A stretch of 64,000 nt of DNA from Rheinheimera sp. A13L (GTDB lineage: Bacteria > Pseudomonadota > Gammaproteobacteria > Enterobacterales > Alteromonadaceae), in the NCBI RefSeq assembly GCF_000217935.1, contig NZ_AFHI01000010.1:52648-116647 (forward strand). Direction: 5' to 3'. Each line of letters begins with the position of its first letter. Positions within the stretch are counted from its first letter, which is position 1. Below, piece by piece: positions 32,056 through 44,100 of this stretch. The translations under genes were made by a program, and so were the position numbers. The notes beneath the pieces are model-generated. The model saw nothing but the letters and a program-made list of their open reading frames with translations, did no database searches and had not been told where the DNA came from.

Positions 32056-35000
32056 TTGGCACTTGAGCCTGGTTTTTTAGTGATCCATTCCAATCAGCTG
32101 GAGCAGCTGCGCTCGCTTCTGGTGCAGTTTTGTCAGCGTTATCCACTCTCGCCCTTAGAGCTGGAACAGGTGCTGGTGCAAAGTAATGGTATAGCGCAGT
32201 GGCTCAAACTCGCTTTTGCCGCGTCCCCAGATGAAGCCGATCCTTTTGCTCGTGGTTTAGGCATAGCCGCTGCTATGCAGGTGCAGTTGCCGGGCCGTTT
32301 TATCTGGAGCATGTATCAGTTGGCGCTGCCAGAGCAGCAACTGCCTGATTTATCAGTCTTTAGTAAAGACAGTTTACGCTGGCGTATTTTTCGATTATTG
32401 CCTGCTTTAGTCACACAAGATGAATTTGAGCTGCTGCGCCGTTTTATCAGTGACGATAAAGACCAACAAAAACGCTCACAGCTGGCATTGAAACTGGCGG
32501 ATTTATTTGACCAGTATCAGGTGTATCGCGCCGACTGGCTGGCTGATTGGGCCAAGGGGCTGTATCGCTTAGCGCAAATGGATGGTGAGGCGAAAGCAAT
32601 GCCGGATGATCAGCTGTGGCAGGCCAAACTCTGGCAAGCGATTTTGGCAGAATTGCCAGCTGAACAGCAGCAACAAAGCCGGTTTTCGTTGCATCAGGCC
32701 TTTTTACAGCAAGTAAAAAGCTGGAAAAAAGCGCCAAAGAATTTACCACGCCGGGTCATTATTTTTGGTATTTCGTCTTTGCCGCAACAAATGCTGGAAG
32801 TGTTGTCGGCACTTGCGCCTTATTGTCAGATTTTATTGGCGGTGCTGAACCCTTGTCAGCTGTACTGGGCTGATATTATTGCCGAAAAAGACAAAGTAAA
32901 AGCAGCGCAAAGACGCCAGCCACAAAAGGCCGGTTTTTTACCTTTTGCCAGCGCCGAGCAGTTATCAGGTCAGGCGCAGCCTTTGCTGGCGGCCTGGGGT
33001 AAACAGGGGCGGGACTATATTCGCTTGCTGGATCAGTTTGACGAAACTGCCGCTCATAAAGAGCTGTTTGCGCATCAAAAAGTCGATTTATTTGAAAGCC
33101 CCAACACCAGCCATTTATTAGGTCAGTTGCAGGACGATATTTTGCAGCTGCGATCCATCACAGAAACCCAAAGCCAATGGCCAGCTTTAACAGCTGAAGC
33201 GGCGCGCAGCATTAGTTTTCAAAAAGCCCATAGCCCGCTTCGCGAAGTGGAAATTCTGCATGATCACCTGCTGCAGCTGTTTGCCCAAAACCCAGAGTTG
33301 GGTGCTAAAGATGTGATGGTGATGGTGCCGGACATTAATTTGTATGCGCCTCTGATTGAAGCTGTGTTTGGCAAAGTGCCGATGGGCGATTTGCGTTATA
33401 TCCCTTACAGTATTTCTGATCAAAACAGTAAAAAGCAGCAGCCGTTATTACAGGCGTTGGACGTGCTGTTAAGCCCGGAGCAACAACGCTTAAACGCCAG
33501 TACAGTCTTCGATATGCTGGATATCAGCGCCTTGCAGCAACGTTTTGGTTTAAAAGCTGCCGCTTTACCTAAGATTAAACAGTGGATTGAAGGGGCAGGT
33601 ATTCGCTGGGGGCTGGATCAACAGCACCGTCAGCAACTGGGTTTGCAGCACGGTTTTGAGCAAAACAGCTGGCTTTTTGGTATTCGCCGTATGTTATTGG
33701 GTTATGTGGCGGGTGATACAGCGCCATGGCAAGGCATAGCACCTTATGCCGATGTAGCGGGTTTAGAAGCCGCCGAACTTGGTCCTGTGCTGGTCTTGCT
33801 GCAAAAAATCAACGAGCTGTGGCAACAACTGGCGGTAAAACGTAGCCCGGCCGACTGGCATCTGCTTTTTACTCAGCTGTTGCAGGACTTTTTTGCGCCA
33901 GACGAGCTGGAAAGTCAGCAGTTAGTGCAGCAATTGCAGCAGCAACTGCAAAGCTGGCTCGACAACACCACAGGCGCTGATCTTGAAGAAGAATTAAGTT
34001 TACAAATTGCCCGTCAGGCGGTGTTAGAACCTGTGCAGGCTGGCGGTTTGCAGCAGAAGTTTTTCAGTGGACGTGTTAATTTCGCCACTTTGCTGCCCAT
34101 GCGCTCTATTCCTTTTGCGGTGATTTGTTTGCTTGGCATGAATGATGGCGCTTACCCACGGGTGCAGCAGCGGCAGGACTTTGATTTAATGGCGCTTGAT
34201 TATCGCAGTGGCGACCGCTCGCGCCGTGATGATGACCGCTATTTATTACTCGAAGCTTTATTGTCGGCCCGTCAGCAACTTTACATCAGTTGGGTAGGTT
34301 TTAGCGTTTTTGATAACAGCGCCCGGGCACCTTCTGTGCTGGTCAGTCAGCTGCGTGATCATTTGTCTGCAGGCTGGTCCATGCTTACTGGGGTTAATGG
34401 GGCAGATGGCTCTGACTTATTAGAGCAAATCACCTCTGAGCATCCGTTACAGCCTTTTAGCCGCCGTTACCGTGAGGCAGGCTCAGGCCTTGTTAGCTAT
34501 CAACAGGAGTGGGCCAGTTTGCATCACAAAGCCGGGGCTGCTGTGAAGACACAAGCGCTGCCAGTCCTGAACGATTTGCACTGGACTTTAAAACAAGCCA
34601 GCGACTTTATGCGTGAACCGGTGCGGTTCTTTTTTAATGAACGTTTAAAAGTACGGCTGGAATTGCCTGAACTGGCCAGTATTAACGATGAAGTGTTTGC
34701 TTTGGATCCGCTGGAACGCTGGCAAATGCAGCAGCAGTTGGTCGCAGAGTTAAAACGTAGTGTCGAGCAAAGTCAAAACGGGCAACATAACTGGCAACAA
34801 CAGACCGAGCAACAGCTGGAGTTATTCCGCTTGCAAGGCCGTTTGGCTGTGGGTTCTGGCGCTGTGTTAATGCAACAGGATTTAGTGGCAGGGCTGGAAG
34901 AGTTAGCCGCAGGCTATCAGCAGTTTTTAACGGCCTATCCAACAGCGGACGTTGGTTTTTATCCGCTGCGTTTTGTTTGTCAGCAGGGCGAGCTTGCCGA

Positions 35001-35538
35001 ACAGCTCACTGGTTTCCGACAAGGCCCTCCTGACAAAGGAGGTTTAGCTTACGCCGAGCTATTGCCAACAGCCTTGATTAAAGACCGCAGTATTGTCTGG
35101 CGGCATCTGGTCGCACCTTATCTGAAACTACTTTTATGCTGCGCCAGCGGTTTGCCGCTTACGCTTTATGTGCTTTCCAGAGTGGGCCAACTGGTGTTGC
35201 AACCTATTGAAAAACAACAAGCGCAAATGCAACTCGGGCAGATTTTACAGCTGATGCAACAAGGGCTATCAGAGCCTTTAGCGCTGGAATTTAGTGTAGG
35301 TGTTGAACTAATGAAACAGCTGGAAAAAGGCGCAGCTGTGGATGACAAACTGCTGTCGAAGCTGGAACGTGTGTATACAGGCGATGACTTCAACAATGGA
35401 GCCTTACAACGTAGCCCTTATTTGCAGCGCGCTTTTGCAGACTTTGATGCGCTTTGGCAAAAGGGCCAATTAGAAAAAAATGCCAGTGCTTTATACGCTC
35501 CTTTGCTCGCCGTAAACTACAGCGAGGTATCAGCATGA
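32056..35538 (+). CDS. recC: exodeoxyribonuclease V gamma subunit
   Basis: A 1160-residue RecC. Recognisable parts are an N-terminal FLVIHSNQLEQLRSLL, GIAQWLKLAFA, the helicase-like FGISSLPQQMLEVLSAL, and PFAVICLLGMNDGAYPR with DRSRRDDDRYLLLEALLSAR, the most conserved block. RecC holds the RecBCD complex together and reads Chi. The length is close to E. coli RecC (1122). TTG start with GGAG 10 bases upstream. Its stop overlaps the recB start in ATGA. Confidence 0.95.
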   Translation: MALEPGFLVIHSNQLEQLRSLLVQFCQRYPLSPLELEQVLVQSNGIAQWLKLAFAASPDEADPFARGLGIAAAMQVQLPGRFIWSMYQLALPEQQLPDLSVFSKDSLRWRIFRLLPALVTQDEFELLRRFISDDKDQQKRSQLALKLADLFDQYQVYRADWLADWAKGLYRLAQMDGEAKAMPDDQLWQAKLWQAILAELPAEQQQQSRFSLHQAFLQQVKSWKKAPKNLPRRVIIFGISSLPQQMLEVLSALAPYCQILLAVLNPCQLYWADIIAEKDKVKAAQRRQPQKAGFLPFASAEQLSGQAQPLLAAWGKQGRDYIRLLDQFDETAAHKELFAHQKVDLFESPNTSHLLGQLQDDILQLRSITETQSQWPALTAEAARSISFQKAHSPLREVEILHDHLLQLFAQNPELGAKDVMVMVPDINLYAPLIEAVFGKVPMGDLRYIPYSISDQNSKKQQPLLQALDVLLSPEQQRLNASTVFDMLDISALQQRFGLKAAALPKIKQWIEGAGIRWGLDQQHRQQLGLQHGFEQNSWLFGIRRMLLGYVAGDTAPWQGIAPYADVAGLEAAELGPVLVLLQKINELWQQLAVKRSPADWHLLFTQLLQDFFAPDELESQQLVQQLQQQLQSWLDNTTGADLEEELSLQIARQAVLEPVQAGGLQQKFFSGRVNFATLLPMRSIPFAVICLLGMNDGAYPRVQQRQDFDLMALDYRSGDRSRRDDDRYLLLEALLSARQQLYISWVGFSVFDNSARAPSVLVSQLRDHLSAGWSMLTGVNGADGSDLLEQITSEHPLQPFSRRYREAGSGLVSYQQEWASLHHKAGAAVKTQALPVLNDLHWTLKQASDFMREPVRFFFNERLKVRLELPELASINDEVFALDPLERWQMQQQLVAELKRSVEQSQNGQHNWQQQTEQQLELFRLQGRLAVGSGAVLMQQDLVAGLEELAAGYQQFLTAYPTADVGFYPLRFVCQQGELAEQLTGFRQGPPDKGGLAYAELLPTALIKDRSIVWRHLVAPYLKLLLCCASGLPLTLYVLSRVGQLVLQPIEKQQAQMQLGQILQLMQQGLSEPLALEFSVGVELMKQLEKGAAVDDKLLSKLERVYTGDDFNNGALQRSPYLQRAFADFDALWQKGQLEKNASALYAPLLAVNYSEVSA

Positions 35539-38500
35539 CTGACGCTATAACACCTGCCATAACCAATCTGGATTTATTATCTTTCCCTTTATCCGGCAGT
35601 CAGTTGATTGAAGCGAGCGCTGGCACAGGCAAAACCTTTACCATCGCGGCTTTGTATTTACGTTTGGTGTTGGGGCACGGCTGTGAGAAAGCCTTATTGC
35701 CGCCCGATATTCTGGTGGTAACTTTTACCGAAGCTGCAACCCAGGAGCTGACTGAACGTATAGGCCAGCGTTTAGCCGACGCCGCCCGTTATTTTAGAGA
35801 GCAAACTGACTCTTTAAAAACAGGGCTGGCCGATCCTTTTTTACAAAGCCTGCGCAGCGAATTTACTCCTGAGCAGTGGCCACATTGTGCTTATCAGTTA
35901 GAGCTGGCGGTGCAGTATCTGGATGAAGCGGCCATTTCGACTATTCACGGCTGGTGTAATAAAGTACTGGCCGAATTTGCGCTTTCCAGCGGTTATTTGT
36001 TTGAACAAAATCTGGTGACAGACGTAGAGCAGTTGCAGTTGGATGTGATCCGGGATTACTGGCGTAATTTTTATTACCCCTTGCCGGAAGAGCATATAGC
36101 CACTGTTTGGCAACTACTGCAAAACCCTGAAACCTTGCGCAAAAAAATACTGCCGCTGATAAGTCATCTCGCATTATTTACAGAACCTGCGACACCGGCT
36201 TTGTTATTGCCTGAACTAAAAGCGCAGCGTAAGCAAAAGCTGGCAGAGTTAAAAGCGCCCTGGAACAACTGGGTCAGCGAAATCCGTATTTTGTTGCACG
36301 GCGCTATTGAGCGCAAAGAAGTGGATGGCCGCAAATTGCAGGCGAGGTATCTCGATAGCTGGCTGGCTAAATTGGTGGTTTGGATCACTGATGCCGACAT
36401 GGTTGATCCGGATTTACAAACAGGCCAAAGCCGCTTAACCCCCCAAGGTTTGAGTGAGGCTTTTAAAGACAAAACGCCACCCAATCATCCGGCTTTTGAG
36501 GCAATGGCAAAACTGGCGGACGAACTGGCAGCTTTGCCGGATCCACAGCAGGATTTAGTGCTGCATGCCGCCTTTTGGTTTGCCCGGCGTTTCCATCAGT
36601 TGCAGTTAGAACGCTCTGAACTTGGTTTTGATGAGCTGTTAAGTCGCTTGCAGCAAGCGCTGCAAAAAGATGAAGGCGGTTTACTTGCTGAGCGTTTACG
36701 GCGTAAATTTCCGCTGGCGCTCATCGATGAATTTCAGGATACAGATCCTGTGCAATATCAGCTCTTTGATGCCATTTATCAGCTCAATCAAAACAGAACA
36801 GATTGCGGCATTTTATTGATAGGCGACCCAAAACAAGCGATTTACGCCTTTCGTGGTGCTGATATTTATAGTTATTTAGCAGCCAAACAAGCCACAGCAG
36901 GAAGGCACTTTCAACTACCAAAAAACTTCCGTTCAACCATCGAAATGGTCAGCGCGGTCAATCACTTATTTAGTTATGCCGAGCAGCGTGCTTTAGGCGC
37001 TTTTGTATTGGGCCGACCGGATTTGTTGAGCTTTTATCCGGTAGAAGCTCAAGGGCGTAAAGAACGTTTTATGGTGGAGCAACACCCGGCCACAGCGCTG
37101 GAGTTTTGTATTAAAGAATCACCCGATGGCAAAGCCTTTAGTAAGGCGGCCTGTTTGACAGAAATGGCGCAGGCTTGTGCTGAGCAAATCGCAGTGTTTT
37201 TAACCGGCAGTGCGGCAGGCCATACAGGTTTTGTGAAAGAGGGTGAGTTCACCGCACTTCAAACCAGCGATATAGCTGTTTTAGTGAATAACCAGCAGGA
37301 AGCCAATGCTATTAAAAAAGCTTTGGCAGAGCGGGATTTGGCCTCAGTGTATTTATCCGATAAAGGCGCCGTATTTGAAAGCCCGGTGGCACTCGATTTA
37401 TTACTCTGGCTTAGAGCTTGTGCTGAGCCACAGCGTGAAGCCTTAGTGCGTTCTGCCTTGTCGAGCTGGAGCTTGTCGTTAAATTATTCTGAGCTTGAGC
37501 AACTGCTGCAGGATGAGCTGCTGTGGGAGCAGCAACTGGCGCGTTTTGCCAGTTATCAGGCGCTTTGGCAACAGCAAGGTGTGCTGGTGATGTTATGGCA
37601 GCTGATGCGTGATTTTGCAGTGGCTGAATTTTTACAGCAACAGCCATCAGGCGAGCGGCTTTTAACTGATATTTTGCATTTAGCCGAATTATTACAGCAA
37701 CGCTCTATGGATCTGGAAGGTCCGGCTGCACTTATTCGTTATCTGGCCGAGCATTTGGCTGGTCAGGGCGATTTAGCGGCTGAGCAGCAAAAACTGCGGT
37801 TAGAAAGCGACGAAGCCCTGATTAAAATTGTCACTATTCATAAATCCAAAGGTCTGGAATACCCACTGGTATTTTTGCCTTTTATTGCTTTAGCGCGCGC
37901 TGTGGATGCCAACAAAGGCCCTGTGATTTACCATCAGGATGGTGAACTGACCGTCGTATTACAAGCGAACGAGCAGCAAGCGCAACAAGCCGAACGTGAA
38001 CGTTTGGCCGAAGATATGCGCAAATTGTATGTAGCTTTAACCCGGGCGCGGCATTATTGCTGGGTCGGGCTGATGCCAGTCAAAGAGCACAGCGCCATAG
38101 GTTACTTGCTATCCGATGATGCTTTGGTATCGCCTGTGGCTTTGCAGGAACAGTTATCGCCTTTACTGACACAGCCACATATTCGCCTCGCCGATAACTT
38201 ATCAGAGCAGCGTACTCAAGTCGCAGTGCTGGATCAGGCCGGTGAGCTGCTGCCTTATGCCCAAATGAATCGTTCGGTCAAAGAGCTGTGGTGGATAGCC
38301 AGTTACAGCGCTTTGCTGGAGCAACACCAGCATGACAGTAAAGCGGCTGAGCTGTTTCAGGAGCTGGCGCCAGAGCAATTGCAGGATGATAGTGAGCCTC
38401 AAGAGCCTGAAGCTTTAACTATTGCTCAGGGTTTTGTCCGCGGCAGTCAGGCCGGTACTTTTTTGCATGATGTATTGGAGTGGGGCGCAGCCCAGGGCTT

Positions 38501-39245
38501 TGAGCAGCTTCAGCAGCAGCCGGATTTATGGCAACAAGGCCTTAAACCTTTAATGCAAAAATATGGCTTGTTGCAGCAACTGCCAGAGGATAAATGGCAA
38601 ATTCGGTATTGGGCAGAGCAACAAGCGCCTTATCCGGAAGCGGAAGACTTATCCAGTGCTTTAGTGCCTGTGCAGCAGTGGCTGACTCAGCTTATCCAAA
38701 CGCCATTGTGGCAAACTGGCGGGGCCAGCTTAAGCACACTTAAAGAGGGTTCGTATCGCGCCGAACTGGAATTTTGGTTAGCAGTACAACACTGCAGCAG
38801 TGCGCAGCTGGATGCCTTAGTACAGCAGTATCTGTGGCCTGAATTGCCACGACCAGCACTTCGCACCACCCAATTGCAGGGCATGCTAAAAGGTTTTATC
38901 GACTTAACTCTCGAGCAGGATGGTCGCTATTGGGTGCTGGATTATAAATCGAACTATATAGCCGATGGCCAGTATGACAGTCATGCCTTAATACAACAGA
39001 TGCTGGCACACCGCTATGATGTGCAGGCCGCTTTGTATGCAGTGGCCATACATCGCTTATTACAAAGCCGTTTAGCGGGTTATCAGGCAAACGAACATTT
39101 AGGTGGTGCTTTGTATTGGTTCTTGCGTGGTGGTGAGGCTACAACCAAAGGTGTGCTTGCTGTGGATATTCCGCTGGAGTTGGTGAATAAGCTTGATGCT
39201 CTGCTGCAAGGTCAACTGGTCGCTAAGGAGCTGGCAAATGTCTGA
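35535..39245 (+). CDS. recB: exodeoxyribonuclease V beta subunit
   Basis: A 1236-residue UvrD-type helicase fused to a RecB nuclease. It has Walker A ASAGTGKT (27-34), VTFTEAATQEL, DEFQDTDPVQY near 397, GDPKQAIYAFRGADIYSYL, VTIHKSKGLEYP, VALTRARHY, and the nuclease motif GFIDLTLE...LDYKSNYI near 1118-1140 with the metal-binding Asp and Lys. Start at ATG 35535 coupled to recC. No ptrA gene is present between recC and recB, unlike in enteric bacteria. Confidence 0.97.
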   Translation: MTDAITPAITNLDLLSFPLSGSQLIEASAGTGKTFTIAALYLRLVLGHGCEKALLPPDILVVTFTEAATQELTERIGQRLADAARYFREQTDSLKTGLADPFLQSLRSEFTPEQWPHCAYQLELAVQYLDEAAISTIHGWCNKVLAEFALSSGYLFEQNLVTDVEQLQLDVIRDYWRNFYYPLPEEHIATVWQLLQNPETLRKKILPLISHLALFTEPATPALLLPELKAQRKQKLAELKAPWNNWVSEIRILLHGAIERKEVDGRKLQARYLDSWLAKLVVWITDADMVDPDLQTGQSRLTPQGLSEAFKDKTPPNHPAFEAMAKLADELAALPDPQQDLVLHAAFWFARRFHQLQLERSELGFDELLSRLQQALQKDEGGLLAERLRRKFPLALIDEFQDTDPVQYQLFDAIYQLNQNRTDCGILLIGDPKQAIYAFRGADIYSYLAAKQATAGRHFQLPKNFRSTIEMVSAVNHLFSYAEQRALGAFVLGRPDLLSFYPVEAQGRKERFMVEQHPATALEFCIKESPDGKAFSKAACLTEMAQACAEQIAVFLTGSAAGHTGFVKEGEFTALQTSDIAVLVNNQQEANAIKKALAERDLASVYLSDKGAVFESPVALDLLLWLRACAEPQREALVRSALSSWSLSLNYSELEQLLQDELLWEQQLARFASYQALWQQQGVLVMLWQLMRDFAVAEFLQQQPSGERLLTDILHLAELLQQRSMDLEGPAALIRYLAEHLAGQGDLAAEQQKLRLESDEALIKIVTIHKSKGLEYPLVFLPFIALARAVDANKGPVIYHQDGELTVVLQANEQQAQQAERERLAEDMRKLYVALTRARHYCWVGLMPVKEHSAIGYLLSDDALVSPVALQEQLSPLLTQPHIRLADNLSEQRTQVAVLDQAGELLPYAQMNRSVKELWWIASYSALLEQHQHDSKAAELFQELAPEQLQDDSEPQEPEALTIAQGFVRGSQAGTFLHDVLEWGAAQGFEQLQQQPDLWQQGLKPLMQKYGLLQQLPEDKWQIRYWAEQQAPYPEAEDLSSALVPVQQWLTQLIQTPLWQTGGASLSTLKEGSYRAELEFWLAVQHCSSAQLDALVQQYLWPELPRPALRTTQLQGMLKGFIDLTLEQDGRYWVLDYKSNYIADGQYDSHALIQQMLAHRYDVQAALYAVAIHRLLQSRLAGYQANEHLGGALYWFLRGGEATTKGVLAVDIPLELVNKLDALLQGQLVAKELANV

Positions 39246-41139
39246 TATTGAATTGGCAGAGAAGCAACTGGAATTGCAGTTGCAAGGCAAAGACTGGCGG
39301 GCTTTGGATAAAGCACTGGTGACTTTTTTCCGCGGGCAGCAACAGTTACCCGCAGCGCTTGCGCTATTGATTGGTCAATGCAGCTTTGCGCTGGCGCAAG
39401 GCCATTTGTGTTTACCACTCAAATCTATGTCGCAGCATTCGGAGCAAGAATGGCAGGCGCTGATGGCGCTTTATCCTGATTTGTTTGAATTAAACGAAAG
39501 CCGTAATCAGCCTTTTGTGTATGCCAATAATGCTTTGTATATGCGGCGTTATTTTAGCTATCAACAGCAGATAGCGCTTTATCTGCAGCAAAGCAGCCAG
39601 CGTAGTCAGCAGCTACGCCAGGCTATCAATCCGGCGCTGCTGAAAAACTTATTGGACCCGCTGTTTCCTGTGTCAGCAACAAAAAGTGCTGAGCCTGACT
39701 GGCAACGTTTATCCTGTGCCATAGCCGCCAGCAGTAGTTTTAGTGTCATTACTGGCGGGCCTGGTACAGGCAAAACCACCACAGTAGTAAAACTGCTGTT
39801 GGTATTACAGCAATTACAGCAGCAACAAGGCGCTGCGCCTTTAACTATTCAACTGGCTGCCCCTACAGGCAAGGCTGCAGTGCGGCTTCGAAGTTCTATC
39901 CGCACTACGCTGGATAAACTGCCTGCATCGGCAGAGATGAAAAGCCAGGTGCCAACCGATGTATCGACCTTGCATAAACTCTTGGGCGCGCGGGCACAAA
40001 GCCGGCAGTTTAAACAAAATGCTTTTGAGCCTTTGGCTTTAGATTTATTGGTGGTGGACGAAGCCTCCATGCTGGATGTGGAACTGATGGCTGCTTTGTT
40101 GTCGGCCTTACCAGCCCATGCCCGGTTGATTTTATTAGGCGATAAAGACCAGTTGGCCTCGGTGGAAGCGGGCGCTTTAATGGCAGAGCTGTGTCAGTGG
40201 GCAGAGCAGGGGCATTATTTTGCGGAAACCGCAGCCTGGCTCAATCAATTATCTGCTGCCGCTATTCCGGCAGCTTTAATCAGCGCTACAGGTAAAGCGC
40301 TGGAGCAGCAAATAGGCATGCTTCGGATCAGCCATCGTTTTGATCCACAAAGTGGCATCGCCAAACTTGCCCATGCGGTGAATGCTGGTAATAGCGCTGA
40401 AGTAGCTGCTATTTGCCGCGCAGATTATGCCGACTTGCAGTATCTGGAAGCGACAGACTTTAAGCAGTTAAAACAATTTGTGTTAACAGGCAAAGCAAAA
40501 ACAGAGCAAAAAGAAGCTGCTGGTTTTAGTTTTTACCTGAATACAGTGCAGCAAAGTCCGTCTTTAGAAGCAGAAGATCAGGTCATTGATTTATGGGCAC
40601 AGCAAGTGCTGGCCGATTTTTCCGCTTTTCAGTTGCTTTGTGCTGTACGGCAAGGGCCTTTGGGCGTTGAGCAAGTCAATCTAAGCGTCGAAAAAATGCT
40701 GCATCAGGCCGGGCTTATTCAGCAGAGCAGTCAGTGGTACGCTGGACGGCCTGTGATGGTGACACAAAACGATTATGCGCTGGGTTTAATGAATGGTGAT
40801 GTGGGTATTTGTTTGCTGCGGCCTTATCAGGGCAAATTGATGTTGGCCGTGGCTTTTGCATCAGAAGACAGCAGCAAAGCGGTGCGCTGGGTTTTGCCCA
40901 GTCGTTTGCAGCAAGTTGAAACGGCTTACGCTATTACTGTGCATAAATCTCAGGGCTCGGAGTTCCGTCATGCGGTGCTGGTATTGCCAGAACATTTTAG
41001 CCCTGTCTTAAGCCGTGAATTGATTTACACCGGTATTACCAGAGCGGCGAAACTCTTTAGTTTGATTTGTGGCAAAGCGGAATTACTAGCCAAAGCTGTG
41101 GAGCTGAAAGTACAGCGTCATGGCGCTGTGCGGCTTTAA
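39238..41139 (+). CDS. recD: exodeoxyribonuclease V alpha subunit
   Basis: A 633-residue superfamily 1B helicase. Walker A TGGPGTGKTTT is near 172-182, then APTGKAAVRL, LLVVDEASMLD near 271, LGDKDQLASVEAGAL, and near the C-terminus AYAITVHKSQGSEF and ELIYTGITRA. RecD is the fast 5'-3' motor of RecBCD. The ATG lies within the last 8 bases of recB. Its stop overlaps the end of the convergent hybrid kinase by 4 bases. Confidence 0.96.
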   Translation: MSDIELAEKQLELQLQGKDWRALDKALVTFFRGQQQLPAALALLIGQCSFALAQGHLCLPLKSMSQHSEQEWQALMALYPDLFELNESRNQPFVYANNALYMRRYFSYQQQIALYLQQSSQRSQQLRQAINPALLKNLLDPLFPVSATKSAEPDWQRLSCAIAASSSFSVITGGPGTGKTTTVVKLLLVLQQLQQQQGAAPLTIQLAAPTGKAAVRLRSSIRTTLDKLPASAEMKSQVPTDVSTLHKLLGARAQSRQFKQNAFEPLALDLLVVDEASMLDVELMAALLSALPAHARLILLGDKDQLASVEAGALMAELCQWAEQGHYFAETAAWLNQLSAAAIPAALISATGKALEQQIGMLRISHRFDPQSGIAKLAHAVNAGNSAEVAAICRADYADLQYLEATDFKQLKQFVLTGKAKTEQKEAAGFSFYLNTVQQSPSLEAEDQVIDLWAQQVLADFSAFQLLCAVRQGPLGVEQVNLSVEKMLHQAGLIQQSSQWYAGRPVMVTQNDYALGLMNGDVGICLLRPYQGKLMLAVAFASEDSSKAVRWVLPSRLQQVETAYAITVHKSQGSEFRHAVLVLPEHFSPVLSRELIYTGITRAAKLFSLICGKAELLAKAVELKVQRHGAVRL

Positions 41140-44100
41140 GGATTCTCCTGTTGTATGGCGAGCAGTAATTCATTGAGTTGCTCTGCTGGCCAGACGTTCT
41201 GAGCTAAAGCCAGTTCTGTAGCAGCAGCCAGAGTACTGATGCGGTTGAAACCAAAGCAGGCCGATGTGCCTTTGATCCTGTGTAACAGCGCTGCCGTAGG
41301 ATCAGGTTCTTGCAGTTGCATCAGTTGTTCCAGCTCCAAGGCTACCGTGGGCAGGGTCTCGCGGTACATAGCTGTTAATTCGTCCAGCTGTTGCTGAACA
41401 TCAGTTTGCGCCTGCACTTTCTTTTTTGCTGGCAGAAATTCAGCAATTTTGCTGTATAAAACCTGAGCTTGTACAGGTTTAGTCAGCACTGCATGGCAAC
41501 CTGCTTGCAGGCAAAGTCTTTTTTGCTCTACCTGCACGTCGGCAGTCAGTGCAATGACAGGGAGCTGATAGCCGAGTCGTCTGATCTCGCGGGTGGCCGT
41601 TAAGCCATCCATCACAGGCATATGCATATCCATCAGAATCAAATCAAAAGGCTCTAAAGTTACTTTTTGTATGGCATCTAATCCATTAAACGCTGTTTGT
41701 ATTTCCAGCCCTGTGCTTTTGAGTAAGGTACTAAAGAGCAAACGCAAATCTGGTACATCATCTACTATCAGCACTGATCCGATAAATTCAGGAAGTTGTT
41801 GCTGGGGTTGCACACTGTTGGTGACTGATTGTTTGGGGGCTTTCAGTAAAAGCTCAGTGTGCACAGACAGTGGTATGCTTAAAGTAAATTCAGCGCCCTG
41901 ATCCAGAGTGCTGTGCAACGTTAACTGATACCCCAAAAGATCAGCGAGTTGTTTACAAATATATAAACCCAATCCGGTTCCACCAAATTGACGACTGACC
42001 CCTGGGTCCCCTTGTTCAAAGGCGGCAAAGAGTTTTTGTTGCATCTCTTTGCTGATACCTGGACCTGTGTCTGAGATACTAAGTTGTAACTGGTTCTGTT
42101 GAATGGTGGCAGATAAACGTACTTCACCTTGTTGCGTAAATTTAAGTGCATTACTTAGCAAATTCATCAGGATTTGTTTTAACCGCAAAGGGTCACTGTG
42201 CAAAGTGCGGGGCAGCGGATATTTGTTATTAAGGCTAAAGTTTAAAGCCTTGGCCTGCGCTGCAGGCAGCATACTTTGATGTAATTCGTTCAGCAGAGGC
42301 TGTAATTCAAAATCCTGTAACTCAAGTGGTAATTTACCTTCATCCATTTTGGCTGCATCGAGAATGTCATTGACGATTTGCAACAAAAATTTACTCTGGC
42401 TATCAATGGTTTGTAGCTGATTCTGCAGCAGAGGGTCGTGAGGTTTGGTAAGAATTTGTTGAATAAATCCCAGGATAACAGTGAGCGGGGTGCGAAGCTC
42501 ATGACTCATATTAGCTAAAAATCTGGTTTTTGTTGAAGCAAGTTGCTGCGCTTTGTCACGTTCTATGGATAGTTCAGCGGTACGCTCAGTGACTCTTTGC
42601 TCCAATTGTTGGCTAAGACCGGTTTTTTCCTCCAGAGCTGATTGCAAGGCTTTATGACCCGACTGCAATCGTTGCTGCAATGAGGTAAAGCTTGTCAGCA
42701 AATGCTCAAATTCCAGAGCTGAGTTTTTTAACACCAGCTTAGAGGGTTCAACAGAGTTTAATTGCATACTTTCAATAGCATTCACCAGTTGTTGCAGGGC
42801 GCCGGTATAACCACTGGCAAAGCGACGGCTACTGCGTGATAACAACTCAAAACCAGCCAACATCAGTAATAAAGCCGCTAACGTAAGTAACTGATAAAAC
42901 AAAGCCAGATGACTGTAGTCCCATAACAACAGCAGTGGCCAGTTTGTACCCTCTATCTGACTTTCTAATCTGATTTTATTGCCTTGCTGATTAAAATGCA
43001 GATCACCAAGGCTGTGGAAAGGGCTGTGGGTTAAATAGGCTTTGGACTTTGCCACAGAGGCATGATCCAGTGCTATTTTTTGTCCTGGTTGTTGAGGCGC
43101 GGCATAGCCCCAGATTTTTATCTGCTGACCATCCATCAATACAACCTGAAGATGATTATCCTGATAACGGGGTTTAAGCGCAGTCGTCAGTCTGTCAAGC
43201 GCAACGGATAACTCTAATACACCAGAAAACTGTTGTTCTTTATACAAGGGTAAACTTAAAGCGAACAACAGATCTGTACCCAGTCTCTGGCCTTGAAAAA
43301 CGTCGCTGATATAAGCCTGACCTGTGCGTTGTGGTTGAATAAAGTAGTCTCTGTGAGCAACGGAGTAACCTTCTATATCCTGCGCTGCCTGCTCTTTAAA
43401 AAATGAACTGACTACACCTGAAGCATCTGTACGTAATGCCGATATAAACTCGGGTTGGCTGTATACCAGTTGTTGCAAACTTTGTTGATCCCCAACCAGA
43501 TTGGCATAACGGGATGCGAGTCTTAGTTCCGCCTGATAGGACATGAGCTTTTGTTTTAACTGACTTTCGATCTGTTGCTGTTGCATAGCAAGTTCACTGA
43601 CATAACCTGATAGATCCAGCACCACAGTGCCGTGCAGCAGCGCGCTAATCATCAATGACCATGGGATTGCAGCCATAATCGCTATTCGGCTGCCTAGCTG
43701 TTTCTGCAGAGATTGCTGGCGTTTCATATGCTGGCTTGCCGATTGAAATACAAAAAGCCGGGCGAAATGTTGGAGGATCATCAAAGTTGTGGTCAGTATC
43801 AGAACACCTGGCAGTACAGCAGTGACAGGCTGGTTCTGTTCTGGAAACCAGGACAATAGCAACAGACAACTAAGGGAATACGCCAGTACCAATGTCCACT
43901 TCATCCGGACTGTCTTACTGGCAAGCACTACAACCAAGAGTTGCAATAATGAACAAAGCCAATACAAGGCTGAATCTAAAGGGAATAACACCAGGGCCGC
44001 GGAGGCCAAACCCCACCAGAGACCATAGCGCTGCAAAATCACAATAAAAGCCAGATTACCCAACAATAATGGGGTTGTCAGTGGCAGTTCAAGAGCCAGC